From Amoebidium appalachense (taxonomy: Eukaryota; Ichthyosporea): a stretch of 64,000 nucleotides of DNA. The stretch lies in NCBI GenBank assembly GCA_963693365.1, contig CAVNZM010000001.1, positions 5,084,001-5,148,000 of the forward strand, in the 5' to 3' direction. Positions 1 to 12,200 of the stretch are shown here, piece after piece (within the stretch, counting starts at the first letter, position 1; each line of letters starts with the position of its first letter). The position numbers and the translations under genes were made by a program. Under the pieces are notes generated by a model that was not told the origin of the DNA, made no database searches, and was given only the letters and a program-made list of their open reading frames with translations.

Positions 1-365
1 CCAAGTGCAATATGTTCTAAATTGCTTGCAGATTTTTCATAATATTATTATTATCTTGTTGTTTTACTTATTTTACAGAACTGTATGGTAACCCCCTTTA
101 TGATATGTATGGGCACGCAATAAAACTTTTCATGTGCACTGAGTGCCAGGTGGGCAACATATTTCCGTGCATACTTGCATATCTTTCCGTCGAATAAATC
201 CAGTCAAAAGAACAAAATATATATATATATATTTCAGTGAAGTCTGGAATTGGCACCCCCCCGAAATGTTCCCGAACATAAAATCATCATTCTACGGTGT
301 GTGTCAATATACCATGCTCACAAGTCAGTACTGCAATTATACTATTCTCAGTTTACTTCAAAGCA

Positions 366-397
<32 letters not shown>

Positions 398-856
398 CGG
401 CCTCTTCCCATTCCCTGCCCCCCCAAATTTTTTTAAGTTATGCTTTTCATACTCAGTGACTGCAATCATGGCACCCGTGTTTTCTAGATATATTTCCTTT
501 CATTGTGTTCAACGTCTATGTGTGTGTGTGTGTGTGTGTGTGTGCATGTTTGTGTGTGTGTGAATGTGTGTGTGTGGGCCAAGTGAAGGTTGTATGCGTT
601 TTTTTCTTCTTAGTTGTTTTTGGTGTAAATGTGGAAAAAAAACAAATAAAAAAAATTACCAATGACCACCGCCCAGCTTGAATCACCCTAGCTCTAGTGT
701 AAAACAATAATCATTATCAGTCACAAACCCTTCTACTACACTCGCCCCAAATGGCATATTCACATTACTGAGTTGATTTAGTTGTATTTTTTACTCTATT
801 TTTATCCAACAACTGTCTGCTATTAAAACATTAAAATGTACATGTGTTTGTGAGAA

Positions 857-899
<43 letters not shown>

Positions 900-1778
900 G
901 GGGAGGCGCGGGGAGGAAGGCAGATAGAGGAGCAAGGATCGAAACAAGGGGAAAGCCATATAACAAGAAAATTAGAGTATATAAATCAGATAGTGTGATT
1001 TTAAATTTGACTCCACCAACTGTTGCGCTTTACACGTGTAGTGAGCTCTGATCAAAGAAGAAGAAGGGAACAGGCCAGGCTGCACAGTGAGGCTTGCACC
1101 TGTGTAAGTGCAAAGATGTTGACAACAGCGAGCGAAAGAAAAAGTTCTGTAAGAGACATAACAGACAGTAGCTTACCTTAACTACAGAATACTTTAGAAA
1201 ACTATCGGTGATGGAAGAGGCAACACGAGGTCTTTAAAATACAATTCAGCCCAAGTGAAATAGTACAACGCTCGGCTTCGCTTTCAAGATGTGAATGATG
1301 AATCGTTTCGCCTTAGCACTATATTTCTACCTCAAAAAATGGCCAGTCACAACCAAAAAATGCAAGTATAATTATCAGTCTTCACTCTCTCCCTGTGTGT
1401 GTGTCTTTCTGAGCCTCTCTCTCTCTCTCTCCCCGACTGTGTGTGTGTGCTTGTGTTTTTTTTTTGGTTTTTCGTTTTCCTGTGACACGTCAGCAATCCA
1501 CATATATCGGGTCGGAATCGGGTCATGGCTCATGGGTATCGTCATTCGGGTCAGTGATTCCGAGTCGGTGTTACGAATTTGTTACGTAACCAACACTGAG
1601 AGCGATTAAAGCTGCTTTTGCCGATGCATTGCCGAATGTTCACTTCAGTCTGACCAGCTCAGCACGCACCAACACTGCACAAACGACACGTACACACAGC
1701 CAAAGAAACAAGATAATTTTGCAAAAATATAGGCACACACGTGTCAGTGTAGCCAGAGTCTACTTTTATTGCTGCATA
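1..1778. other. Spacer upstream of the first gene
   Basis: No convincing gene is visible. The stretch holds a 30-base C run (367-396), a GT run (about 519-544), a 39-base G run (860-898), CT/GT-rich sequence near 1390-1450 and otherwise AT-rich unique sequence. The 150 bases before 1779 probably contain the promoter and 5' leader of the first gene, but I see no clear core element. Confidence 0.5.
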
Positions 1779-2235
1779 ATGGCCAAGAAAAAGGGAGGCA
1801 AGGCTCCTGCCAAGCCCCAGGCACAAACTACTACAGAGGTACAAGATACTCACCACCAGGCTGTGGCACCTCCAGAGAAAGAACAAGGATTACTCTTCAA
1901 AGCCCTTGAAGATGAGAACTTGGAGCCTTTGAAGTTGACCTATACTGGGGGGTCTGGGTTCAGTTACGAAGGCGCCAAGGACAAAGCGAAAGCTGCGATG
2001 AACGGGACGATGATAGTCAAGGTGGGTGTGAGCGAGCGTGTGTTGCGTACTCAGTGTTGTATGTGCTAGCGCGAATATTAATGAGCATGTTCGTGCGTGC
2101 GTGTGCGCGTTCGTGTGCGTGTGCGTGGGCTTGTGTGCGCACATACGTACGTGCGGATGTTCGTATGTCTGTACGCGGGCGGTTATGTGTGTGCGTTCGT
2201 GTGTGTGTGTACGTCGGTGGGTACGCGGACCGGTC

Positions 2236-2279
<44 letters not shown>

Positions 2280-5200
2280 ATATGCATGTTTCTATTCACT
2301 TGTCTGGATGGCAGCAGATAGTGTGTCTATGCTGTGTATGTAATCTTAGGCATATTCAACTGCCTGTTGCTTGTAAACGTGTTTATACAAGTATATTTTC
2401 TGCGCGTAAGCTCAAGAAGCTTTATGCGCCCGCTAAGGATTCTCGTTTTCAAGCTGCCCTTACAAGGCCGAATAATCTCATCGGTCGGGTGTGCCAATAG
2501 ATTATTTACAACCTGTTGGTGCCTACTCTCTAGCACAACAGCTAGGATTCTAAAAGATCTAAGAAGTTGGAACTTTCTTTCCCTTATTTGCTGAGCGTTT
2601 CTCTGGTGTACACTCGTGTCCTCATTCCAGAGGATCCCAGCAACCGATACGAACAAGAAGAGATCTAAACGGTTCACTCCCATAAAGCAAAACTTAGGCA
2701 CGCTAGCCTCGTGCCATGTAGAATCAGGAACTCTGTTGTGTGAAGTTCTGCCCAAGTGATGGTGGTGACCACAAATCTAACAATGCTCATACATACGTTT
2801 AATCTGGTTTATTTTCATATGGGCTGGGAAATCATCTGGGCACGTATCTTGGGCGTCCAGGCAATAATATAATTCGCAACTTAAGGTGCGACTATTTAGT
2901 AGAAGCCGCACATGTTTTCATCTCTTGAGTCTTCAAATCTTTCTTAAAATGGGCCCTTTCCACCCAATATAAACAGAAGTGTCTTCCTGAGGACCGTGGC
3001 CTCAACCAACCCCCCTCCCACCCCCATCCCCCCGGGGGGCTTGTCCCATCCTACCATCTGCCCATGGGATGGGGAAAAGAAGAAACGAAACCAACGATGG
3101 AAAGTGAATGGGCGCTATTTTCTTTAGCCATCCCACCAACCACCAATTACCACAGATGCTATCCGACAAGGTTGTGCTTGCTCAGAGTGGCAACCAGTCA
3201 GAAGCTGCCAGCTCCCTCGTGGAACTAAAGAAAGCACCATTCTACGCAGCGATGAGAGAACCACTCTTGGCTGTAAGACCCCTGACATCCCCCTCCCCTG
3301 CAACCCCCCACTCCCTCCCCCCCCGCCCCGCCCCCATCAAACCACCCCTCCTCCCGCCCTTCCCTCCCCCCCAGCGCATAAGGAATAACATAATTTGGGC
3401 TATCCAATGGGTAATAATGAGGATGGATAGCGCTAGCATTATGTGGCTGCTGCCCTGAAGCTTGGTAGGCAGCATTCGCATTAATATATTTTTCCCCCCC
3501 TCGATTTGGCCATTAAGTATGAGTGTCGTTTGTGTAAAGCAAGAGTGGAAGGGGCAGGGAGAGGTTGTGCGAGTGTGCATGGATGATTGAGTGGGGAGAG
3601 GAACAAAGCAGTGGGGGAAGGGGGAGAGGGGGAGGGGGGGGGGGGGGGGGGGGTAACAGGGTAACTTTTGGATGATACCGGTGATATGGAGAGGTAAGTA
3701 AGGGAAAGTTTCGAAAGGGGCTTTTGGTAAACACACACCGGGGCACCCACACCTACACAACTGCACCAGGGCTAGATGTTGCATACAATAATCGCGGTGG
3801 GGTGTCATGTAAGTGCCGGGGGCAGAGAGACAGTGTGCTTTCAGTTCAAGTCGCCTACACCCATATACTGTTTTGTCCGGATTGGAAGAAAATCCAGCCA
3901 TGTCTCCACCCTTAGGCTATCCCGATTGCCCATCAACCATCCCTGCTGTTCTTCCCGCCGATTTCACACGATCTCTCGATCCGTAATGTTCGCCTACAGC
4001 TTTAGGATATGCACATATACAAATGCACACAATTAAAGCTATAGACATGTTGCAGCCACTGTGAAACACAATATCACACACACACACACACACACATACA
4101 CACACACACATCAGACATACCAACAGTCCTTGCACCCACATACCCACAATTGTAACCTCCCCGTATTCACCCACACGTACACCACACAGGCTGGGGTACT
4201 CGAGTTCGCCTGTAAGGAGGTGGAAAATGCGGCCCGCCAGCCAACCCCAACGACCCCGCCATCCTCCCTCCTTGCCTACATATGCATCGTATGCTCCCTC
4301 GGGCCCTATCTACTCGGAACCGGGCGAAAATTCGACACGAAATATCTCGAGTGTTGTGCCAAAGTCACCCCACTAGTACTCAACTACCTTCGGACTCTGT
4401 CGAACGAAAAGTCTATGTGGGAAAAAATGGCCCTCACCAATGGGTGGGCAAACGTAGTGGACCACAATATTATCCCAAGCACATGGAAACCCGTATTTGA
4501 TGTTGGGATTATGGGCCTAAAAACACCAAAAAATGATCTGTGCACAAAATCCGAGTCTACCTGTTCGCTCAAACGTTGGAAGTGCGCACACATTCATGGG
4601 TCGACGATCATATCCGGGCTATTTATAAAGGCGGAGGGTAACGTGTGCGAAACTGACCTACTGACTCAGCTGGTGAAGGAGGGGGGATGGCGGTTTTTGA
4701 CTCGTGCCTGCCTCCCAGCCACAAACGGACCGCGTTAAACCCCGCCCAGTGCTTCGGTATTTTGGCGTATCTGCCGGAAGGCGCGCCGAGAAAGTTGGTT
4801 TCGCAGTTTGAGAGTACCATCACGCCGAAGCAGCTGTCGTTCGTTTATTCACAAATTACCGAGCGAATGCTTAACCCCGCAAACGATACCTTTGAAGTGA
4901 TGATGGCCGGCCCGGATTGCAGCCATTTGGAATGCCGCATGAGGGGGCTGGGGGTGACTCTTCAGTCTGGGTTTGCCGACCTCTATTCGACACTAATGTG
5001 TGCCTACGACACAACGATGTTGAGTAGGAAGATGAAAACGATGGAGGGGGTTGCTTTCATTGCACGGGTGCTCGCTGAATGCCCACTCGATGAGGAGATG
5101 GATTTTGAACTAATTGAGAAAGTCCTGCATGTAAAACATCCCCCCCCCCCCCCCCCCCCTCCCCACACACACACACACACTCTCTACCTCTCTCTCTCTC

Positions 5201-5593
5201 TCTGCTCCTTCACCCCCTTGCTCTCGCCCCCTCCCACAGATGCTGGGCGCTGTTTCCAACTGCCTATGACCTCTTGCCCAACACTTGTATGCTAATATGC
5301 ATCTTGGACGAGAAGACAAACATGTTTTTGTATTTTGTGACCCTTTGCATCGATCAGAACCCCATCAAACCTATTATGGTGAAAGCTAACTTGGTGCTCT
5401 ATCGAGCCGTATAATTGCAATTCTGTCTTCTCGTGGAAGATACATGTTAATCCCTACACATGCATATGACCCTGCTGCCCGCTTTTCTGTTCTTTTCCTT
5501 TCCTTTCTTTTCTTTTTTTGTGTTTTTGGTGTCTTTTTGGTTCTGCCGGTGTTTGTTCTTCGACCCTCTAGTGAACACCAATGCTTTCCCCCC

Positions 5594-5647
<54 letters not shown>

Positions 5648-5843
5648 TTCCTCCCTCCTTCCTCCCTCCTTCTCTTCTGCCCCCCTCTCCCCCCCCCCCC
5701 CCCCCCCTCCCCCCCTCCCCCCCCACCCCCCGCTCCCACACACACACACACTAACCAAGCCACCCCATCCACCCAAGCACACCTACTCGTTAATTTTTAA
5801 TCTGCTTTTACGTTTTCCGTCTTAGTGGTTCTTACTTTTCTCC

Positions 5844-5887
<44 letters not shown>

Positions 5888-6503
5888 TGCTCCAGCCTCG
5901 GTGTGTCCCACATGCCCCCCCTCCCCCCCTCACTCCCCCTTTCCTCCCCGGTTCTGCTTATGATGCATACTCTGTGTGTATACTCTTCTGCATCGTGTGG
6001 TCCGCCGTTAATGTGTGCTTCGTACTCTGAAACACATTCTATCCCCCCCAATCCCCCTCCCTCCTTCCCCCATCTATCTCTCTATTTCTCTTTCCCCCTC
6101 CCCCTTGCCCCTCCCCACCGGCCTTGCCGTCTTGCCCGGTCACCACCACCGTTGCTACCACAAAGCACACCCATTTACTTTCACCACACTGTAAAACTAA
6201 CCATAAACACATTTAAGTTGACCTTTAACCCTAAACAAACATGCAGGTGAGCCACCTCTTCGTGCTGGACGATGTAGACAACACGGCGCAGTTCACACCC
6301 ATCTATCCCCCCCACACCGTGGCCAGGCTGCTCAACCACTTTGGCTCCACACCGAAGGAACAATACCGAAGGCCTGCCGGGATGTTGATGAACACCCTCA
6401 ACTACTTGTGCCCGAACAACTACTCGTATTCTCTGAGCCTGTTTAAGGTGTGTATCCATAATTCATCATCCATCGAACACCACACTCCTCCCCCCAGCTT
6501 CCA

Positions 6504-6534
<31 letters not shown>

Positions 6535-7257
6535 TCCCCACACCTCCCTCTAGACCCAAGCCTGCTGTACCGTGTGTGCGGGCAGTGGTCTGTACATGTG
6601 TAATTCTGTGTGGGCCAGTCGACGGAACAAGTAAGCATGTATTCATAATAGTACATTCCATGTGTGCCCCCCCCCCCCCCCCCCCCCCCCCGGCCCGCTC
6701 CCCCCTCCCTGCGCCTTCTTCCCTGGCTACTAGAGGCCCAGTCAACCCTCTCCCCCCCACCCCCCTTTCAGCCTTTTCGTCTCCCTTGTGCCCTTTCCGC
6801 TGCTGCACGCACACACAAATAATAGCAAGAGATCAGCAAAATAGAAATAGCAAATACAAACAGTACAAACACGTATGCATTGCAGGCCGACATACACATT
6901 CCCATACTCCAACTGGCCGCCGGTGCTTCCAGAAACCCCAAAGATGCAGATCTGTTTACCTTCACGATTGCGACGTTTTCCTTTGTGATGAGAGAGATGA
7001 TGGCCAATCCGCCGGAGGGTGTGTCACGTGACAGACTGTACCTGATTGGATGTGGTGAGGTGGACGTGGTTGTGGAATGTGGCAGGCGCATGGAGGTCCA
7101 AGAACAGCCCAGGCCAGATTGGATTGGACAGGTGCGTCGGTGACTCCTTTTCATTGTGTCTGTTTCTTGTCAACTCTCCCTCTGTGTTTGTGTGTCCTAC
7201 TGCATATGGTGGTAGTGACAGTGGTGGTGGTATGTTTATGCGTGGGTATAAATGTGT

Positions 7258-7288
<31 letters not shown>

Positions 7289-7796
7289 GGGGGGGGGAGG
7301 GGAGAGAGGGCTTGGGGGATGACGATAGGGGGAAGACGGGTGGAGGAGAGGAATTCTAAGCTCGATAATTTCATGGTTGTCACTGAATTTATATATTACT
7401 TCTGTTCTCATTAACCTGGTATTCGCGGCTCCCGAGTCACCACCAGCTGTATCCGAATGTTATTGAGTGCCGTCCCTTCTTGCAGATGCACGGGATGGCA
7501 ACTTCGATCTTGGAGGCCCTAGTTGAGAAAAGAGCCGCCCTCCCTGGGGTAAGTGACAACCCTGAAATCTTGCTCTCCCGCCCTCCCTCTTCTTTCCAAA
7601 AGGCATGAACATCCACATATGCATACAATATAAGTGTGCAGGTACATGCAACAGTAACTTTATAGTGTTGGTTATCTTCATTACCGCAATGGAAGTCTCG
7701 ATAACGTAGTAGTGGCCCACACGAATATTGTGAACACGAACATTGTGTCTCCCTGCCAGTGCACTTAAGCTTTCAGATGAGCAGCAGACAAGCACG

Positions 7797-7829
<33 letters not shown>

Positions 7830-7874
7830 AGAGTTAGAGACAGGGGGGGGGGGGGGGGGGGGGGGGGGAGGGAG

Positions 7875-7910
<36 letters not shown>

Positions 7911-7957
7911 GAGAGGAAGGGAGACTTTCGTGTGTGTGGGAAGAGGAGACGGGGGGA

Positions 7958-8039
<82 letters not shown>

Positions 8040-8054
8040 AGAGAGAGACACTCT

Positions 8055-8089
<35 letters not shown>

Positions 8090-8465
8090 GGGGGGGAGGG
8101 GGGGGGGGGGAGAGAGAGAGAGAGAGAGATGGAGGGATGGAGGGACGGAGGGAGGGAAGTGGGGGAGGGGGAGGGGGAGGGGGAGGGAGGGAGGGAGGGA
8201 GAGAGAGAGAGAGAGTGGCAGGGTGGGAGGGAGAACGAAAGAGGGAGAGAGGGAATGAGTGTGCGGAGGAGTTAGAGGGAGTGGGATGGAAAATCTCTCT
8301 CTAGTTTTGTCCCATTCCTCATAACTTCCTCCACACCTATACAACCCTCCACCCCTTATAATTTTTCTCTGTTCTTCCGAGCAGGAGCGCTTGCAAAGTT
8401 CAGGTGTTCAGGCCCCAAACTCACGCCCTCAGGTGAAGACGGCAGGAAAGAAAAAGAGAAAGTGA
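1779..8465 (+). CDS. Unrecognised multi-exon protein with basic C-terminus; two frame breaks
   Basis: I do not recognise the family. Exons read as 1779-2021, 3156-3272, 4190-5130, 5240-5408, 6247-6447, 6886-7131, 7486-7548 and 8385-8465 (TGA). All junctions are GT-AG and in phase 0 apart from two defects, giving about 686 residues if both are bridged. The start [13 protein letters not shown] and the end KTAGKKKRK are lysine-rich and look like nuclear/nucleolar signals (inference); the middle looks alpha-helical with no motif I can name. Exon 3 needs one more base in the G run at 4681-4686. A 32-base GT-AG segment (4638-4669), if spliced, would also restore frame, but the next smallest intron here is about 110 bases. 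Exon 4 has one base too many just before TGA at 5267-5269. It could be a damaged gene, a gene with assembly indels, or one using frameshifting. Confidence 0.65.
2030..3155 (+). other. Intron 1 of the first gene
   Basis: Begins GTGGGT after the exon ending at 2021. It carries a GT/GC-rich stretch and a GT run at 2239-2276. A minus-strand open frame of about 140 codons (2327-2755) has no recognisable motif and is probably chance. C-rich sequence lies at 3010-3035. Confidence 0.5.
5141..5230. repeat. C run, CA and CT runs filling a 110-bp intron
   Basis: The shortest clear intron in the window (5131-5239) starts GTAAAACATC, runs straight into an uninterrupted C tract, then CA and CT repeats, and ends CCCACAG. 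Confidence 0.85.
5599..5887. repeat. Long C homopolymers with CT/CA-rich linker
   Basis: Two near-pure C tracts (about 5599-5647 and 5847-5887) with C-rich interrupted sequence between, inside the intron between the 5240-5408 and 6247-6447 exons. The opposite strand is G-rich enough to form G-quadruplexes (inference). Confidence 0.9.
7251..7297. repeat. GT run followed by G run
   Basis: A short GT microsatellite passes directly into a G homopolymer within the intron after the exon ending at 7131. Confidence 0.9.
7795..8275. repeat. Compound GA / G / GT microsatellite cluster
   Basis: Alternating GA runs, G homopolymers and GT runs, the longest being GT from about 7963 to 8038, fill most of the last intron of the first gene. 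The strand is purine plus GT with almost no C. Confidence 0.9.
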
Positions 8466-9286
8466 GAAAACTCAGACATGATGTTGTTGGCTGTGTGCTG
8501 GACACCTACGTGGCTGGAGGTATAGCTGTGAAATGGAGCAAAATGGTGGGGTCACCTGCATACAATCAGAGGGAGTGCAAGGAGTCGGGTTCCTTTCGTG
8601 TGCATGGCCTTATATAGAATATGATACAATATCAAGGGGGTGCTTTGTTTTCCTTATTTTGTCCCTCCCCCCCCCCCCCCCCCCCCCCCCCCCCACCCCA
8701 AATTTCCTCCCCTTCCCTGCCCCGCTTTCCCTTACCCTCCCCCCTCTAAATCCCCCCTCCCCTAACCCCCCCCCCCCCCCCCCCCCCCCCTTTTCCTTGT
8801 TTTTTTTTGGGGGGGGGGATCGGCTGTGCGTGTTTTTTGGAGGGGGTTTCATGAAATCCTATCTTTAGCAGAGATAAGGAGGTTGTGTTTGGGACTGAAA
8901 TCGTCCAGCTAGTAACGTGATCTTCATGTTTTTTTTGAGGTTCCAAAATAAATGTTAGCATCGATGCATATTGGTCATACCATCTCCCCAAGCAATTTCC
9001 CCAAAAACATAAACAGCGCAGACTTTTTTCGCGCTAGACGCGCTCGTCTCTGATTCACTGGGATATGGATAATGACGTTGTTAGATTTTTTTTCTCATTG
9101 GCTTCCTTTCAACATGATGAATGGGATGTGTAATGACAAATTCTATCCTTGGATGGATGGATTTGACAGCAAGGAGAAAACAAAAATTTGATTAAATCAT
9201 ATAGTATGCAAATAAATTTTATAATGAATGGTTGAACAACTAGGAGCTTCGCAGCGCTTGAAAAGGCAAGGGGAGAAGAAGGGAGG

Positions 9287-9331
<45 letters not shown>

Positions 9332-10130
9332 CGCGCGCGTGCGCACGTGTGTGTATTTGCGCACGTGCGCACGCGCATGCGTGAGTGCGTGCGGGTGCAC
9401 CCGCAGGGTGTGTCTGAAAGAGAGAGAGGGGGGGAGGGGGTCGATGCGGCAGAGAGAGGAGGGCGAAAGCGGAGAGAGGGAGAGAGTGAGTTTGGAGTGT
9501 GTGTGCGTTAGTGAATGAGCGAGCAAGATGAGGAAAGGGAGGGAGAAAGAGGGCCGAGGGAAGAGGAAGGAGAGAGGGAGAGAGAGAGAAAAAGAGAAAG
9601 AGAGGGAGAGACTGAGGGAGAAGAGAGAGATAATATGCACACACGAGTGCGCGTTTGTTTGAGTGAGATGGAGTTTGTAGCCGCCATGGTGTACATGCAT
9701 GCCTCTGCAAGCGGGTGCTTATGTGCCACATACTTCGCCATGAAGCACTTGTGTGTATGTGGTGTGTGTGTGTGTGCGCTGCGCGCATACATGCGTGTGT
9801 GCGTGCGTGTCTGCGTGCCTGCGTGCATGCATGCATGCTTGTGTCTGTGTGCCTGTACCTAATAATAATACTTCTAATATAATAATAATAATAACTAAGT
9901 GCTTGCATGCACGCCGGGTATGCACGTCTATGTGCATGACCTGATTGCACACGTGTGCAAATGTGATTGCTGCATTTGGTTTTTGTGTGTGTATGCTTGT
10001 GTGTGTTATGCACGGATGAGCGTGCACGCAGGTGCACCTTTTACGGTGTAAATGTGTTTTGTTTGTGTGTTTCATATGAGCGCTCTTGTGTGTACATGAT
10101 GCAGTGATGGGCTGTGAGTGGGAAGCCCTG

Positions 10131-10196
<66 letters not shown>

Positions 10197-10707
10197 CGTG
10201 GGTGTGTGTGTGTGTGTGGTGCACGTGCCTTTGAGTAAGTGCAACACGTGCAACGTGTGCGCGGGTGTCCGTGTGTGTGTGCATGTACCACTGCGCACTT
10301 GCATGTGCTTGTGCGGACTACGATGTGTGTTTGTACAAGGGCACACAAGTGCACATATGATGTCCTTGTTTCCTTGCATCATGTGCATCTGGGGAAATTT
10401 CTCCTTTTTACAGTGTTTAATTCAATTCCGATCAATCAAGCCGTGGTGTCGTATTCAAAAGATTTCACAGATATTTAAAAAGATTTTTTCTTTTCTGGAA
10501 TTGAAGAAAAGGTGTTTATTTAAAATAACCTGCAACTGCGGCACACCAAATATCATTAAGAATATGGAGGCAACATATTAGTAAACACGAACCAGGCTAA
10601 AAATTGAGCCCTATCTCTTCACCAGCTATATCGCGGTGAATGCCTCATGCTACATTTTTAAAAAATTTCTCTATGTCGCTTTCCTCTAGTACAAGTAATG
10701 ATTCATT
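8466..10707. other. Repeat-rich spacer between convergent units
   Basis: Contains C runs near 8667-8693 and 8768-8790, a GT/GC-rich alternating purine-pyrimidine zone (9287-9420), GA-rich sequence (9416-9630), an AAT-rich patch (about 9860-9896) and a GT run of about 60 bases (10135-10194). No gene is supported. Confidence 0.6.
8947..8952 (+). promoter_or_regulatory. Candidate polyadenylation signal
   Basis: AATAAA lies 482 bases past the stop at 8465 on the sense strand of the first gene. No nearer hexamer is evident. Position-only evidence. Confidence 0.3.
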
Positions 10708-12200
10708 TTATGCGTATATTGATGCAAGTGAGACAGGGATAAACACGACACCAAAAATGCCGAGGGCCAGCGCGCAGTAGCGCTTTGCAGTTGGCCAACT
10801 TGATCCAGTCTCCTCGCACCCACTTGCAAAAGTAGCAAAATAGGTGAACCCAGGCAATACCGCAGTGATCATAGCACATGTCGTAGCTCCGATAGTCGCA
10901 TAAACCAACCCCAGGTCGCTTACCAACAAGGCAACGACATACGACGAGAGAACTAGTTACAGACCAATACTTGATGGTCTCGTCTTTCTTGAGGTCGGAG
11001 GAGACGTGCATGTTTTCGAAAATGTGTAGGAAGGAGTGTCGCGTGGGCTGGATGAGAATGGGGTAGGACACCAGCACCACGAAGGAAATCATTAGCCGTG
11101 CAACGGTCACGGGAGCCGTAACAGGGAAACTTAGGAGGATATTACTCTTCACTTGGTCGCCGTACGTGAAATATCCGCAAAGACCTACGGTGGAATAAGC
11201 AATAAATGCGACAAGTAGAGCCCCGGCTACCGATGTGCTCACACGTGTAACTGAAGGCCGTTTGATTTCATTGTAGAGTTGCGCAATGTTTGTGTGACCA
11301 CAAAAGGCAGTGATAAAAACTGGAAGGGCACGAAGAAGGCCAAAATCGGTTTTGATTGGTGTGAACTTTCCAACGCACGTGGTCTGATCTTTTCCCTCGC
11401 ACGGGTCGAGTGGGCCCTGAGGGACAGATGTAAAACAAGGCGACGAGTGCGACTATGTACGTGATGCTTACAACTGCTGCAGCCGAGGTAAAACGGAGTG
11501 TGTTCAGTTCCTTTAAGCAGCCACGAGGCATGGCAACAAGGAAAAGCCAAGGGTGATCCATATGCGGCGATCCAGGACTGTTGATTGGGCGTCCACGCCA
11601 AAGTTCTGCAAGCTCATTGGCACAACGTCACCCACGATAATCAGATAGGTGACACAGCACCCGTAGCAGTCACGGGGCCGCCATAAACAAGTCAGCAATG
11701 ATGGAAAGCCGAGGGAAGAGCTGGTGCACGGCAGATCCCACGGTGTTCCTTGTTCCATTAATGCGATGGAAGCATGCAGTGTACAGATGCATGCCGAGAA
11801 ACGAAAAGAAAACGCTGAAAATCAGCAGGAAAATGGACAGCGCCCAACCACACGAGTTGACGGCGAACGGCAAAGCCAATATTCCCGACCCTATTACCGA
11901 GTTTATCATGTTGACCATAGACGTGAGGATGGTCGCTTTGCGGTTGCTGAGGTAGTCGGGGGCGTAGGCGGCATCTTGTACTTCGTTGATGTCTTTTACC
12001 GTTCTTGCCTGTTCCTCTGAGGTAGCCATGGCAAATTAAAGCCCGCTGGTTTTTTTATTGCTCATAAGTTCTATGTCGACCATAGGAACCTCAATTTCTC
12101 CTTGTAGGACGGGGCCTGCAGGTGACCGTGAGGGTGGGTCGGAGCTCAAGTTGTTAAAGGTGCTAGCGGATGTTGACTCGGAATTCGGCTGAGTTTCCAT
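10708..12200 (-). pseudogene. AAAP/SLC38-type amino-acid transporter relic
   Basis: The minus strand encodes an intronless membrane transporter of the amino acid/auxin permease (SLC38-like) family. After the ATG at 12029 comes a first transmembrane segment with the family signature MINSVIGSGILALPFAV; later come NTLRFTSAAAVVS, VFITAFCGHTNIAQLYNEIK, GYFTYGDQV and VYATIGATT, all at family-typical positions. The frame breaks about four times: near 11670-11680 (TGA beside a CCCC run), 11513-11520 (TAA), 11364-11370 and 10944-10956. A 54-codon leader from ATG 12200 is in the same frame as 12029 but ends at TAA 12036-12038, so a cytosolic N-terminus may be cut off by a nonsense change. Neighbouring genes are intron-rich and unbroken, so this looks like a decayed, possibly retrotransposed copy. 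I see no poly-A tail or target duplication. Assembly indels are the alternative. Confidence 0.85.

Noticed and set aside
4638-4669. 32-base micro-intron in the first gene
   Set aside because: It restores frame and has GT-AG ends, but is far below the smallest other intron (about 110 bases), and the flanking amino acids read naturally without it.
5447-5825. Proline- or glycine-rich open frames over C/G homopolymers, including a 337-codon one at 27277-28290 and a 413-codon one at 34048-35289
   Set aside because: They are translations of C or G runs; the real exons inside 27277-28290 are short pieces of Zwilch.
10708-12030. Programmed frameshifting as the sole explanation of the transporter breaks
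   Set aside because: Shifts are needed in both directions, several sites lack a stop or slippery motif, and an in-frame nonsense codon is present as well.
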